Shown here: positions 27,741 to 37,754 of the stretch, piece after piece
How the letters are laid out: each line of letters begins with the position of its first letter
How positions within the stretch are numbered: position 1 is the first letter of the stretch
Source: AG2 sp036493735
GTDB taxonomy: Bacteria; Gemmatimonadota; Gemmatimonadetes; Gemmatimonadales; Gemmatimonadaceae
Direction of reading: 5' to 3'
NCBI GenBank assembly: GCA_036493735.1
Contig: DASXPH010000070.1
Span: 8,488 to 72,487 of the forward strand
DNA: 64,000 nt
Notes under the pieces: model-generated
Seen by the model: only the letters and a program-made list of their open reading frames with translations
The model's database searches: none
Told to the model about the DNA's origin: nothing
Program-made: the position numbers and the translations under genes

Positions 27741-29090
27741 TCAGCCTTCGACGGACGCTCCTGCCGCGGTCGAACGCGGATTGGACAGTGAGACCACCCG
27801 AGCGCGCGTCTTGGTCGTGCGCGACATCGCATTACGGCTGTCGACGATGACCGTCGCGTGGTCCATGAGCATTTGGTAATCGATCGTCTTGTGGTTCGTG
27901 ACGATGACGATCGCGTCGGCGCGCTCGATTTCGGCTCGCGTGAGCTCGACGCCTGAGCGCGAATGACCGTCCTCGCGGTACTGCGCAATGAACGGATCGT
28001 GGAAGACGACCTCGGCGCCATGTTGCTCGAGCAGGCGCATGACATCGAGCGCGGGGCTCTCGCGGATGTCATCGATGTCGGGCTTGTACGCGACACCGAC
28101 GACGAGGACGCGACTGCCGTTCACGGCTTTTCGGTCCTCGTTCAAGGCCTCCGTCACCTTCTCGACGACATAGGCCGGCATCTGGCTGTTGATTTCGCTC
28201 GCGAGATCGATGAAGCGCGTCTTGTAGTTGAGCGTGCGCATCTTCCACGCGAGGTAGTGCGGATCGAGCGGGATGCAATGGCCGCCAATCCCCGGTCCTG
28301 GCGTGAATTTCATGAAGCCGAAGGGCTTGGTCGCCGCCGCGTCGATCACTTCCCACACATCGACACCGAGCTTGTCGCAAACGATGGCCATCTCGTTCAC
28401 GAGTCCGATGTTCACCGAGCGGAATGTGTTCTCGAGCAGCTTCACCAGCTCTGCCGCCTCTGTGGTAGTCACGGGCACCACGGTATCGATCACCGCGGCG
28501 TACAGCGCGGTTGCGACCTCGGTGCACGCGGCCGTGATGCCGCCGACGACTTTCGGCGTGTTTTTCGTATGGTACTTCGGATTCCCTGGATCCACGCGCT
28601 CCGGGCTGAACGCGAGGAAAACATCCTCGCCGACCGTCAGGCCGAGCTTCGTGAGAATGGGCAGGAGCACTTCGCGCGTCGTTCCGGGATACGTCGTGCT
28701 CTCGAGGACTACGAGCAGTCCCTTGTGGGCCGTGCGACTCACGGCTTCAGCCGCGGAGATCACATAGCTCATGTCCGGATCGCGCGTCTTCACGAGAGGG
28801 GTCGGAACGGCGATCGAGACCGCGTCCGCCTCTTTCAGTCGGGACTCGTCGGTGGTCGCCTCAAAGAGGCCCTGCCTAACGAGCTTGGCGACGTCGGCGC
28901 TCGGTACGTCCTGGATGTGCGAGCGTCCGTCCATCAGCGCGCGGACGACGCGCTCGCTCACGTCATAGCCGATGACCTTGAACCCACCCTTCGCGAATTC
29001 GACCGCGAGCGGTAGCCCAACATAGCCAAGGCCGATGATCGCAATGGTTGCTTTGCGATCCTCGATTCGCTTCAGAAGCAGGTCCTTCAT
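27741..29090 (-). CDS. wbpA: UDP-N-acetyl-D-glucosamine 6-dehydrogenase (WbpA-type)
   Basis: A 449-residue nucleotide-sugar dehydrogenase with NAD site IGLGYVGLPLAVEFAKGG, the SERVDPGNPKYHTKNTPKVVGG segment, and catalytic Cys in PGPGIGGHCIPLDPHYL (about residue 270). The IGGHCIP form marks the WecC/WbpA branch, not Ugd (GGSCFP). WbpA oxidises UDP-GlcNAc to UDP-GlcNAcA as the first step toward UDP-GlcNAc(3NAc)A/ManNAc(3NAc)A. It follows wbpE by 7 bases. About 95 bases separate it from the RiPP-like operon, with no obvious promoter between. Confidence 0.9.
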   Translation of the reverse strand: MKDLLLKRIEDRKATIAIIGLGYVGLPLAVEFAKGGFKVIGYDVSERVVRALMDGRSHIQDVPSADVAKLVRQGLFEATTDESRLKEADAVSIAVPTPLVKTRDPDMSYVISAAEAVSRTAHKGLLVVLESTTYPGTTREVLLPILTKLGLTVGEDVFLAFSPERVDPGNPKYHTKNTPKVVGGITAACTEVATALYAAVIDTVVPVTTTEAAELVKLLENTFRSVNIGLVNEMAIVCDKLGVDVWEVIDAAATKPFGFMKFTPGPGIGGHCIPLDPHYLAWKMRTLNYKTRFIDLASEINSQMPAYVVEKVTEALNEDRKAVNGSRVLVVGVAYKPDIDDIRESPALDVMRLLEQHGAEVVFHDPFIAQYREDGHSRSGVELTRAEIERADAIVIVTNHKTIDYQMLMDHATVIVDSRNAMSRTTKTRARVVSLSNPRSTAAGASVEG

Positions 29091-29097
29091 CGTTCAC

Positions 29098-30207
29098 TCA
29101 CTCGTAGAAAGCGCGCACCGCTCCGACGACTTCGTCGAGCTGATCGCGCGTCAGTTCAGGGTAAATAGGTAACGAGAGCACTTCCTTCGCCGCGCGCTCC
29201 GACTCCGGGCAGCTTCCCTCCCGATAGCCGAGATACGCGAAGCAGGGCTGCAGATGCAGGGGAAGCGGATAGTAGATCGACGTTCCGATTCCCTTCTCCT
29301 TCAGAAACGCCTGCAGGTCGTCGCGACGCTGCGCGCGGATCGTGTACTGGTTGAAGATGGACTCGTTCTTCGGATCGATCGCCGGCGTGCAAACTCCCTC
29401 GATGCCGGTGAGCGCCTCGTTGTAATACTGAGCATTTTGCCGCCGCTTCGCGCTCCAGCTCGCGAGGTGCGGAAGCTTAGCACTCAATACTGCAGCCTGC
29501 AGAGCGTCAAGACGGCTGTTATACCCTACCTCATCGTGGAAGTACTGTTTGGCGCCTCCGTGGACGCGGAGCCGCCGTAAACGCGTGGCCAGTGCCTGAT
29601 CCTGGGTCACGATCATCCCGCCATCCCCGTGGCCACCGAGATTCTTCGACGGGAAGAAGCTGAGGGTGCCCATCGTCGCGACTTCTCCAGCCATCCGCCA
29701 GCCGCCGTCGATCTGACGACGAGCGCCGATCGACTGCGCCGCGTCTTCGATGATCGGAAGAGCGGGCGCCGCAGCCGCCACCTTCTCGATCGCCGCCATC
29801 TGGCCGAAGAGATCGACTGGTATCACAGCCTTCGTCCGCGGTGTTACCGCCGCCGAAATCGCCTCTGGCGAGATGTTGAATGTCCGTGGCTCGATGTCCA
29901 CGAAGACAGGGGTGGCCCCGACGTTGTGAATCGTGCCGGCGGTCGCGAAGAAGGTGAAGGGGGTGGTGACTACCTCGTCGCCGCGGCCGATATCGAGGGC
30001 CCGAAGCGCCAAGAGCAGCGCATCGGTGCCGCTGGCGCAGCCGATGGCGTACTTCGTCACAGAGAGCTCGGCGACCTGATGCTCGAGCTTCTCGACCGCT
30101 GGGCCAAGGATGAAAAGCTGTGAATCGACGACTTCCATGACGGCGGCAACGACTTCATCACGGATCGCGGCATGCTGCGCGCGCAGATCCAGCAGGGGTA
30201 CGGGCAT
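29098..30207 (-). CDS. wbpE: DegT/DnrJ/EryC1-family sugar aminotransferase (WbpE-type)
   Basis: A 369-residue PLP enzyme: GCASGTDALLLALRALDIG, the IEDAAQSIGARR motif, and PLP Lys in SFFPSKNLGGHGDGGM (about residue 185). In the Wbp pathway it transaminates the 3-keto sugar made by WbpB to UDP-GlcNAc3NA. Order wbpB, wbpE, wbpA on one strand supports that substrate. A promoter-like TATAAT lies 26 bases upstream of the ATG, so wbpE-wbpA may have their own transcript. Confidence 0.9.
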   Translation of the reverse strand: MPVPLLDLRAQHAAIRDEVVAAVMEVVDSQLFILGPAVEKLEHQVAELSVTKYAIGCASGTDALLLALRALDIGRGDEVVTTPFTFFATAGTIHNVGATPVFVDIEPRTFNISPEAISAAVTPRTKAVIPVDLFGQMAAIEKVAAAAPALPIIEDAAQSIGARRQIDGGWRMAGEVATMGTLSFFPSKNLGGHGDGGMIVTQDQALATRLRRLRVHGGAKQYFHDEVGYNSRLDALQAAVLSAKLPHLASWSAKRRQNAQYYNEALTGIEGVCTPAIDPKNESIFNQYTIRAQRRDDLQAFLKEKGIGTSIYYPLPLHLQPCFAYLGYREGSCPESERAAKEVLSLPIYPELTRDQLDEVVGAVRAFYE

Positions 30208-30232
30208 ATGAAAGGTCTAAAGTTGAAGGTGA

Positions 30233-30238
30233 ATTATA
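30233..30238 (-). promoter_or_regulatory. Candidate -10 box (TATAAT) upstream of wbpE
   Basis: On the minus strand a perfect TATAAT sits 26 bases before the wbpE ATG in the AT-rich gap 30208-30297. No good -35 (TTGACA-like) is found 16-18 bases upstream, so it is a partial promoter call. A 10-base palindrome ACGCTAGCGT (around 30264-30273) lies just upstream. Confidence 0.45.
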
Positions 30239-30297
30239 CAAAAGACGCAAAAAGCCAGGGCCCACGCTAGCGTCTCTCACAATCCCCTGACGACGGC

Positions 30298-31356
30298 CTA
30301 ACCTCTCGGCAGAGGTATCGGGACTTCCCGTCCGACCTTCGCGGATTCGTAAATCCCGAGAATCAACTCGAGCGATTTCCGGCCAGCACGACCATCGGTC
30401 TGCGGCTGCGCCTCGCCCCTGAGGACCGCCAGGACATTGCGGTAGTAGCCCTCGTGCCCGTAACCGTAGACGTTCGGCGGGTTGGTATTCGCGCTGTCCA
30501 CGAGCTTGTCGTCATCGTCGTAGTCGGCGAACAGCCAGTGTTCGACCCGATTGACCGCCGTGCCCCCGATCTTCACCGATCCCTTCTCACCGAGGATGGT
30601 GATCGAACCTTCCAGGTTACGCGGATAGGTCAGCACGTTGACTTCGATGACCCCCAGGGCCCCCGACCGGAACTTGAGCAGCGCGACACCCGAGTCTTCC
30701 GCCTCGATGCGACGCGCCTGGGTCGCCGTCTTGGCCATGACGCTCTCCACGGGGCCGACGAGCCACTGGATGAGATCGACGTAATGCGACGCCTGGTTCA
30801 TGATCGCCCCACCGTCGAACTCCCAGGTGCCGCGCCATGGCGCCGCGTCGTAATAATCCTGCGGCCGCTGCCATCGCACGGTGGTGTTCGCGAGGTAGAT
30901 ACGCCCGAACCGCCCCTTGTCCACCGCACGTCGCAGCAGTTGGATCGGCGGGTTCAGACGATTCTGCTTGACGACGAAGAGAAACACGCTGGCGTCGTCA
31001 CACGCTTTGACCAATTCGTCCGCCTGCCCGAGCGTGATCGACATTGGCTTCTCGGTGATCACGTGCTTCCCGGTGCGCGCAGCGAGCGATCCCTGAACGG
31101 AATGAAGGCCAGACGGCGTGCAGACCGAGACGACATCGCACTCGGCGCGCCGCAGCATCTCCTCGTAGGACGTGAAGCACTGGACGCCTTCCTGCTCGGC
31201 GGCGGCACGCGCGCGCTCCGGCACGATGTCGCAAACGGCGGTGAGGGTGAGCCCTTCGATTTTGCGAAGCGCTTCGAAATGGTTCTTGCTGATGCGCCCG
31301 CAACCGACGAGCGCGAGCCTGAATTCACCACCCGCTCTGGTGCGCGGTGCCGTCAT
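30298..31356 (-). CDS. wbpB: Gfo/Idh/MocA-family sugar 3-dehydrogenase (WbpB-type)
   Basis: A 352-residue oxidoreductase with NAD motif LALVGCGRISKNHFEAL, EKPMSITLGQADELVKAC (EKP motif, about residue 100), and the QASHYVDLIQWLVGP segment. WbpB oxidises the 3-OH of UDP-GlcNAcA. Context (wbpA, wbpE, wbpD) supports this substrate. ATG 31356 overlaps the stop of wbpD (ATGA). It ends with TAG in a GCCTAACC copy of the dispersed octamer family. Confidence 0.9.
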   Translation of the reverse strand: MTAPRTRAGGEFRLALVGCGRISKNHFEALRKIEGLTLTAVCDIVPERARAAAEQEGVQCFTSYEEMLRRAECDVVSVCTPSGLHSVQGSLAARTGKHVITEKPMSITLGQADELVKACDDASVFLFVVKQNRLNPPIQLLRRAVDKGRFGRIYLANTTVRWQRPQDYYDAAPWRGTWEFDGGAIMNQASHYVDLIQWLVGPVESVMAKTATQARRIEAEDSGVALLKFRSGALGVIEVNVLTYPRNLEGSITILGEKGSVKIGGTAVNRVEHWLFADYDDDDKLVDSANTNPPNVYGYGHEGYYRNVLAVLRGEAQPQTDGRAGRKSLELILGIYESAKVGREVPIPLPRG

Positions 31357-31937
31357 TGCGTCCTCACCCGCCGAATGCCTTCGCCGGCGCGCTCGTATTC
31401 GCTGCCGCAAACCGGACAGCGGCCGATGCCGCTATCGGGGAGCCGCTCGCCGCACTGGCACATCCAACCGATGCGGCGCGCCGGCACGCCCACCATGAGC
31501 GCGTAATCGGGCACGTCGTTCGTCACCACGGCGCCGGCCCCGATGAACGAATACTCGCCTAACGTGATTCCACACACGATGGTCGCGTTGGCTCCGATGC
31601 TGCTGCCGCGGCGCACGCGCGTCGGGCGATACTCATCCTTGCGCGAGACATGGCTTCGCGGGTTGATGACGTTCGTGAACACCATCGACGGGCCGCAGAA
31701 TACATCATCCTCGAGCTCGACGCCCTCGTAGATCGAGACGTTGTTCTGGATCTTGCAATTGTTGCCGATGCGCGTGCCGTTCATGACGACGACGTTCTGG
31801 CCGAGGCTGCAGCGCTCGCCGATGACGGCGCCCGGCATCACGTGGCAGAAATGCCAGACCTTGGTGCCGCCGCCGATCGTCGCGCCCTCATCGACGTAGG
31901 CCGACTCGTGGATGAACGGCGAGTCCGCGGCACTCAT
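31353..31937 (-). CDS. wbpD: Left-handed beta-helix N-acetyltransferase (WbpD-type) with C-terminal zinc ribbon
   Basis: A 194-residue hexapeptide-repeat acetyltransferase, with stacked [LIV]Gxxxx repeats from about residue 10 to 150 (VDEGATIGGGTKVW; IGNNCKIQNNVSIYEGV). It acetylates the 3-amino group of UDP-GlcNAc3NA in the Wbp route. The last about 45 residues hold CQCG and CPVC pairs, a zinc-ribbon-like tail. Start ATG 31937 shares one base with the carB stop (TGATG). The epimerase WbpI that would finish UDP-ManNAc(3NAc)A is not in the window. Confidence 0.88.
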   Translation of the reverse strand: MSAADSPFIHESAYVDEGATIGGGTKVWHFCHVMPGAVIGERCSLGQNVVVMNGTRIGNNCKIQNNVSIYEGVELEDDVFCGPSMVFTNVINPRSHVSRKDEYRPTRVRRGSSIGANATIVCGITLGEYSFIGAGAVVTNDVPDYALMVGVPARRIGWMCQCGERLPDSGIGRCPVCGSEYERAGEGIRRVRTQ

Positions 31938-34900
31938 CAAACCGGCACATCCGCGACGATCTGACTCTGCCACTCCTGGAGAGATCGCACCGTGGCCTCT
32001 CGGGATCGCAACGCCAGAATGGCATCAGACGCGGCGCTCGCGGCCGACATCGTCGTGGTGTAGGAGACACGGTGCACGATGGCGCCCTGCCGCAGCCGAT
32101 AGTCGTCGATCTGCGAGTGCTTGCCTAACGGCGTGTTGATCAGGAGCTGAACCTGACCGTTGACGAGCATGTCGTAGCAGTTGGGACGGCCCTCGTGCAC
32201 CTTGAGCACTGTTTCCGCCGGTACCCCTCGGCCGCGCAGGTAGCGCGCGGTGCCAAGCGTCGCGACGATCTTGAATCCCATCTCCTGGAAGCGGCGGGCA
32301 ATCGGCGTCACCGTCGGCTTATCGGAGTCATTGACGGTGACGAGCACCCTGCCAGTCAATGGCAGCGTGTTCGACGCGGCGATTTGTGATTTTGCGAATG
32401 CCCCGCCAAACGACTCCGAGATGCCCATGACCTCGCCCGTCGATCGCATTTCCGGGCCGAGCACGGGATCGGTGCCCGGAAACTTGTTGAACGGGAACAC
32501 CGCCTCCTTCACCGAGACGTACGGCGGGACGATCTCCTCCGTGAACCCGAGCTTCTCGAGCCGTTCACCAAGCATGACGCGAGCGGCATAGGACGCCAGC
32601 GGCACTCCGATCGCCTTCGAGACAAAGGGAATGGTGCGGCTCGCCCGCGGGTTCACCTCGAGCACGTACACCGTGCGATCCTTGATCGCGTACTGCACGT
32701 TGATCAGTCCAACGACGCCGAGCGCTTTCGCCAACGCGATGGTCTGGTCGCGCATCGTCTGCATGTCGCGCTCGGTGATCAGATACGGCGGGAGGACGCA
32801 CGCAGAGTCGCCGGAGTGAATTCCGGCGTCTTCGATGTGCTGCATGATACCGCCAATGACGACGCGCTCACCGTCGGAGATGGCGTCCACGTCGCATTCG
32901 AATGCATCCTCGAGGAAGCGGTCGATCAGCACGGGACGCTCCTCGGAGGCCCGGGCAGCCGTCGCGAAGTACTGCTCGAGGGAATGCGGATCGTACACCA
33001 CCTGCATCGCGCGTCCGCCGAGGACGTACGACGGTCGAACGAGCACGGGATAGCCGATCCGCTCGGCGGCCGCCAGCGCCTCGCCGACGTTGGTGGCGGT
33101 GCCGTTAGGCGGCTGATTCAGCCCGAGCTCGCGAGCGATCTCCTCGAAGCGGCGTCGATCCTCGGCAATGTCGATCGCGTCCGGCGTCGTGCCGAGAATG
33201 CGCACGTTGGCGGCCTCGAGACGCCGCGTGAGCTTGAGCGGCGTCTGGCCGCCAAGTTGGACGATCACGCCCTCCGGCTGCTCGCGCTGAACGATCTCCA
33301 GCACGTCCTCGAACGTCAGGGGCTCGAAGTACAGTTTGTCTGAGGTGTCGAAGTCGGTCGAGACGGTCTCCGGATTGGAGTTGATCATGATCGTCTCGAA
33401 GCCCTGCTGACGCAGCGCGATCACCGCGCGGACGCAGCAGTAGTCGAACTCGACTCCCTGGCCGATTCGATTCGGGCCGCTGCCGAGGATGATGACCGAG
33501 CGCCGGCCGCTCCGGGGCGCCTCGCTCTCCTCGTCGTAGCTGCTGTATAGGTACGGCGTGGACGACGGGAACTCGCCAGCACACGTATCCACCATTTTGT
33601 ATGCGGGCCGAATGCCCAACGACCATCGGCGTTCGCGAACAGCGTCCTCCGACTCGTCGCGTAGCTCCCCGAGCTGGCGATCGGAGAAGCCCATGCGCTT
33701 CATCTCGCGCAACAGATCCGGCCCAACGGTGCCGGCGGTGGCGTAATGTCGTTCGGCTTCGATCAGCTCGTGCATCTGGCCAAGAAACCACGGATCGATC
33801 GCCGTGAGCTCGTAAATGTCCGCGATCGACATCCCCCGCTCGAGCGCACGCTTCACCTGAAAGATGCGTTCGGGCGTCGGCTGACGGAGCGCGCTCCGCA
33901 ACGCCTCGATGGAGTCGTCGGCCAGGCCGTCATCCGTCGCGCGGCTCGCGACATTCCAGCCATACCGGCCGGTCTCCAGCGCGCGCAGTCCCTTCTGGAA
34001 CGCTTCCTTGAATGTGCGCCCGATGGCCATCGCTTCGCCGACGGACTTCATCTGCGTCGTCAGGCGCTGATCGGCGTTTGGGAACTTCTCGAAGGCGAAG
34101 CGCGGCACCTTCACGACGACGTAGTCGAGCACGGGCTCGAACGAGGCGGGCGTCGTCTTGGTGATGTCGTTCGCGATCTCGTCGAGACGGTAGCCGACGG
34201 CGAGCTTCGCGCCGATGCGCGCGATGGGGAATCCAGTTGCCTTGGAGGCGAGCGCCGACGACCGTGACACACGCGGATTCATCTCGATCACCAACATCTC
34301 CCCGTTCCGGGGATTGATCGCAAACTGAATATTGCAGCCGCCCGCCTCGACCCCGACTTCGCGAATGATGGCCACGGCCGCGTCGCGCATCTCCTGATAC
34401 TCTCGGTCGGTGAGCGTCATCGCCGGCGCCACGGTGATCGAGTCGCCGGTATGCACGCCCATCGGATCGAGGTTCTCGATCGAGCAGACGATGACCACGT
34501 TGTCGTCGTGGTCGCGCATCACCTCGAGCTCGAACTCCTTCCAGCCGATCACGCTGCGCTCGATGAGAATTTGATGCGTCGGCGATTGATCGAGCCCGTG
34601 ACGAACGGCGTCCTCGAACTCCGCGCGGTTGTACGCGATCCCGCCGCCCGTACCGCCTAACGTGAATGACGGGCGAATGATCGCCGGATAGCTCGTGCGC
34701 TCGACAATGGTCATCGCCTCGTCGAAGCTCGTCGCGATACCCCCAGGGGCGACGGCAAGACCGATTCGATGCATCGCCTCGCCGAACAGCTTGCGGTCTT
34801 CGGCAATGGCGATCGCGCGCGCGTCCGCGCCAATGAGCTCGACACCGAAGCGTTCGAGCGCTCCCGATTCGGCAAGCTCCATCGCCACGTTCAGCGCCGT

Positions 34901-35179
34901 CTGCCCACCCATCGTCGGGAGGATGGCGTCCGGCTTCTCGCGCTCCAGAATCAACTCGATGTACTGCGCCGTCACCGGCTCGATGTACGTGCGATCCGCG
35001 AACTCCGGATCGGTCATGATGGTCGCTGGATTCGAGTTGATGAGGATGACCTCGTAGCCCTCCTCCTTCAGCGCCTTGGTTGCCTGAGTACCCGAGTAAT
35101 CGAATTCGGCGGCCTGCCCGATGATGATCGGGCCGGAGCCGATGACGAGTATGCGTTGCAGATCAGCGCGTCGCGGCAT
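31937..35179 (-). CDS. carB: Carbamoyl-phosphate synthase large subunit
   Basis: A 1080-residue CarB of normal length with two homologous ATP-grasp halves: the first begins ILVIGSGPIIIGQAAEFDYSGTQA, the second VIILGSGPNRIGQGVEFDYCCV near residue 555. It also has ATP-grasp segments (VIRPSFTLGGTGGG; LVRPSYVLGGRAM) and a C-terminal MGS-like allosteric domain (KIVATLGTARYL). It makes carbamoyl phosphate for arginine and pyrimidines. Unusually it sits among nucleotide-sugar genes; it overlaps rmd upstream by 17 bases and wbpD downstream by one base. carA is not in the window. Confidence 0.97.
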   Translation of the reverse strand: MPRRADLQRILVIGSGPIIIGQAAEFDYSGTQATKALKEEGYEVILINSNPATIMTDPEFADRTYIEPVTAQYIELILEREKPDAILPTMGGQTALNVAMELAESGALERFGVELIGADARAIAIAEDRKLFGEAMHRIGLAVAPGGIATSFDEAMTIVERTSYPAIIRPSFTLGGTGGGIAYNRAEFEDAVRHGLDQSPTHQILIERSVIGWKEFELEVMRDHDDNVVIVCSIENLDPMGVHTGDSITVAPAMTLTDREYQEMRDAAVAIIREVGVEAGGCNIQFAINPRNGEMLVIEMNPRVSRSSALASKATGFPIARIGAKLAVGYRLDEIANDITKTTPASFEPVLDYVVVKVPRFAFEKFPNADQRLTTQMKSVGEAMAIGRTFKEAFQKGLRALETGRYGWNVASRATDDGLADDSIEALRSALRQPTPERIFQVKRALERGMSIADIYELTAIDPWFLGQMHELIEAERHYATAGTVGPDLLREMKRMGFSDRQLGELRDESEDAVRERRWSLGIRPAYKMVDTCAGEFPSSTPYLYSSYDEESEAPRSGRRSVIILGSGPNRIGQGVEFDYCCVRAVIALRQQGFETIMINSNPETVSTDFDTSDKLYFEPLTFEDVLEIVQREQPEGVIVQLGGQTPLKLTRRLEAANVRILGTTPDAIDIAEDRRRFEEIARELGLNQPPNGTATNVGEALAAAERIGYPVLVRPSYVLGGRAMQVVYDPHSLEQYFATAARASEERPVLIDRFLEDAFECDVDAISDGERVVIGGIMQHIEDAGIHSGDSACVLPPYLITERDMQTMRDQTIALAKALGVVGLINVQYAIKDRTVYVLEVNPRASRTIPFVSKAIGVPLASYAARVMLGERLEKLGFTEEIVPPYVSVKEAVFPFNKFPGTDPVLGPEMRSTGEVMGISESFGGAFAKSQIAASNTLPLTGRVLVTVNDSDKPTVTPIARRFQEMGFKIVATLGTARYLRGRGVPAETVLKVHEGRPNCYDMLVNGQVQLLINTPLGKHSQIDDYRLRQGAIVHRVSYTTTMSAASAASDAILALRSREATVRSLQEWQSQIVADVPV

Positions 35180-36133
35180 GAATCAGATCGTCGATGATGT
35201 CGGCACGGGTGTGTGTCGGCTGCCAACCGGTCGCACTCCGAAGCTTGGCCGGCGAGCCAACGAGAACAGGCACGTCCACGCCGCGCACCAGCGCCGGGTC
35301 CGTAGTAATCTCTGCGGTCGCGCCGACTCGCAGCAAGACTTCCGTCGCGAGCTCTCGCACGCTCACCCCCTCGCCGCTGCACACGTTGTACACCTCACCC
35401 GCTTCCCCCTTACGGGCAAGAAGAAGATAAGCACGCACGACGTCCGACACATGCGAGTAGTCGCGAATCGAATCATTACCCAGCCGGAGCTCCGGCGACG
35501 AGTCGTGACGTAACGCCAGGACTCGCCGAACGAGGGCGGGCAGCAGGAAATGATCGGGATGACCGGCGCCAGAGTGGTTGAAGCTCCTCGTGCAGATCAC
35601 GCGCAGGCCCTCCGCCCGATGAAGCTGCCGCGCGGCGACTTCCTGTGCTGTCTTTGACGCCGCGTACACGTCCAGCGGCCGCTGCTCGGCGCTCTCCGAG
35701 AGTGGCATCTCGGCGGCGTCGTGTCTGCCGTATTGGGTGGCGCTGCCGACCACGAGCACCACGGGGTCGGCAGCGCCCGCGCTCCGTCGTCGCGCGACCT
35801 CACTCAACAGGCGCACCGCGCCAAGCACGTTGACATCATACGTCGCCGTCGGCGCCTCGCGCGCCTCGGGAATGAAGCTCACGCCCGCGAGGTGAAAGAT
35901 GACGTCCGGCTCGGCAGCGTCGAGCGCGGCCTCGAGGACGGCGACATCGCGGACGTCGCCATGGCGCCACTGCACGGCGGCGATCTCGTTAGGCCCGAGG
36001 ATGGACGTCGCGGGAGAGTGAAGGCCCAGCGCCGTGACGTGGCATCCTTCTTCGACGAGGGTCCGCGCCAGCCACTGGCCTACAAAGCCGGTACCACCGG
36101 TAACCAGGGCACGCTGCACTGGTCGCGAGTCGT

Positions 36134-36137
<4 letters not shown>
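35163..36137 (-). CDS. rmd: NAD-dependent sugar epimerase/reductase, GDP-6-deoxy-D-mannose reductase-like
   Basis: A 324-residue extended SDR: ALVTGGTGFVGQWLARTL, a GSATQYG motif, catalytic YAASKTAQE (Tyr-x3-Lys) and the SFNHSGAGHPDHFLLPALV segment characteristic of Rmd-type GDP-4-keto-6-deoxy-D-mannose reductases. Paired with gmd it would make GDP-D-rhamnose. The GTG start at 36137 overlaps the gmd stop (GTGA). A GDP-fucose-type reductase is less likely because the N-terminus and NHSGxG motif are Rmd-like. Confidence 0.85.
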
Positions 36138-37099
<962 letters not shown>

Positions 37100-37112
37100 C
37101 AGCGAAGCGAGC

Positions 37113-37141
37113 AAAAAAAGGGGGAGCTTTTGAGGCTCCCC
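37113..37141 (-). terminator. Rho-independent terminator of the rpmJ-rpmB operon
   Basis: On the minus strand GGGGAGCC pairs with GCTCCCC across a short A-rich loop (37121-37141), followed by a run of seven T (37113-37119). It lies 28 bases past the rpmB stop and just before the gmd start codon. Confidence 0.9.
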
Positions 37142-37169
37142 GTCCTTTTCGTCGCCGGCGGAAGGTGTG

Positions 37170-37391
37170 TCACGCCGCGGCGACGCCCCGCGGCGCGCGC
37201 TTGATCTTTCCCGCCGCCAGACAGCGCGTGCAGACCTTCACCTTCACGATCTTTCCCTTCGCATCGAGCACTCGCGCAACCTGGAGATTGGGCTTCCAGG
37301 TGCGACGCGTGGCGTTATTCGCGTGCGAGCGATTGTTGCCGAACGCGACGCCCTTGCCGCACGAGTAGCATTTGCTTCTATCGATCGCCAT
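37170..37391 (-). CDS. rpmB: 50S ribosomal protein L28
   Basis: A 73-residue L28: KCYSCGKGVAFGNNRSHANN, TRRTWKPNLQ, and a second Cys pair (CTRCL) giving the zinc-binding C+ form. It lies 3 bases after rplQ and is the last gene before the terminator, so it is appended to the alpha-type operon; in many bacteria rpmB sits with rpmG instead. Confidence 0.96.
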   Translation of the reverse strand: MAIDRSKCYSCGKGVAFGNNRSHANNATRRTWKPNLQVARVLDAKGKIVKVKVCTRCLAAGKIKRAPRGVAAA

Positions 37392-37394
37392 TGG

Positions 37395-37751
37395 TCAGCC
37401 CTCAATCAACTCGATACGCGCCATGTCGGCGCCGTCACCCTTTCGGTGACCCGTCTTGAGAATACGCGTATAGCCGCCTTTTCGCGTCGCGTACTTCGGG
37501 CCAATCTCCTGAAAGAGCTTGTCGGCGGCAGCACGCTTCTGGATGTGGCGGACGGCGAGGCGCCGGGAGTGGAGCGTTCCGGTTTTCGCCTTGGTGATCA
37601 ACTTCTCAACGAAGGGCCGCAGCTCCTTGGCCTTGGCTTCCGTGGTCTCGATCGCGCCGTGCTCGATGAGCGAGGTGGCGAGATTGCGCATGAGCGCGAG
37701 CTTCTGTTCGCTGGTCCGGCGAAGCTGGCGCCCCGCTTTACGGTGCCGCAT
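37395..37751 (-). CDS. rplQ: 50S ribosomal protein L17
   Basis: A 118-residue L17 with the conserved start MRHRKAGRQLRRTSEQKLAL and the KGGYTRI(L)K end. It is part of the large subunit near the exit tunnel. It lies 3 bases after rpoA, in the usual order rpoA-rplQ. Confidence 0.97.
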   Translation of the reverse strand: MRHRKAGRQLRRTSEQKLALMRNLATSLIEHGAIETTEAKAKELRPFVEKLITKAKTGTLHSRRLAVRHIQKRAAADKLFQEIGPKYATRKGGYTRILKTGHRKGDGADMARIELIEG

Positions 37752-37754
37752 CCG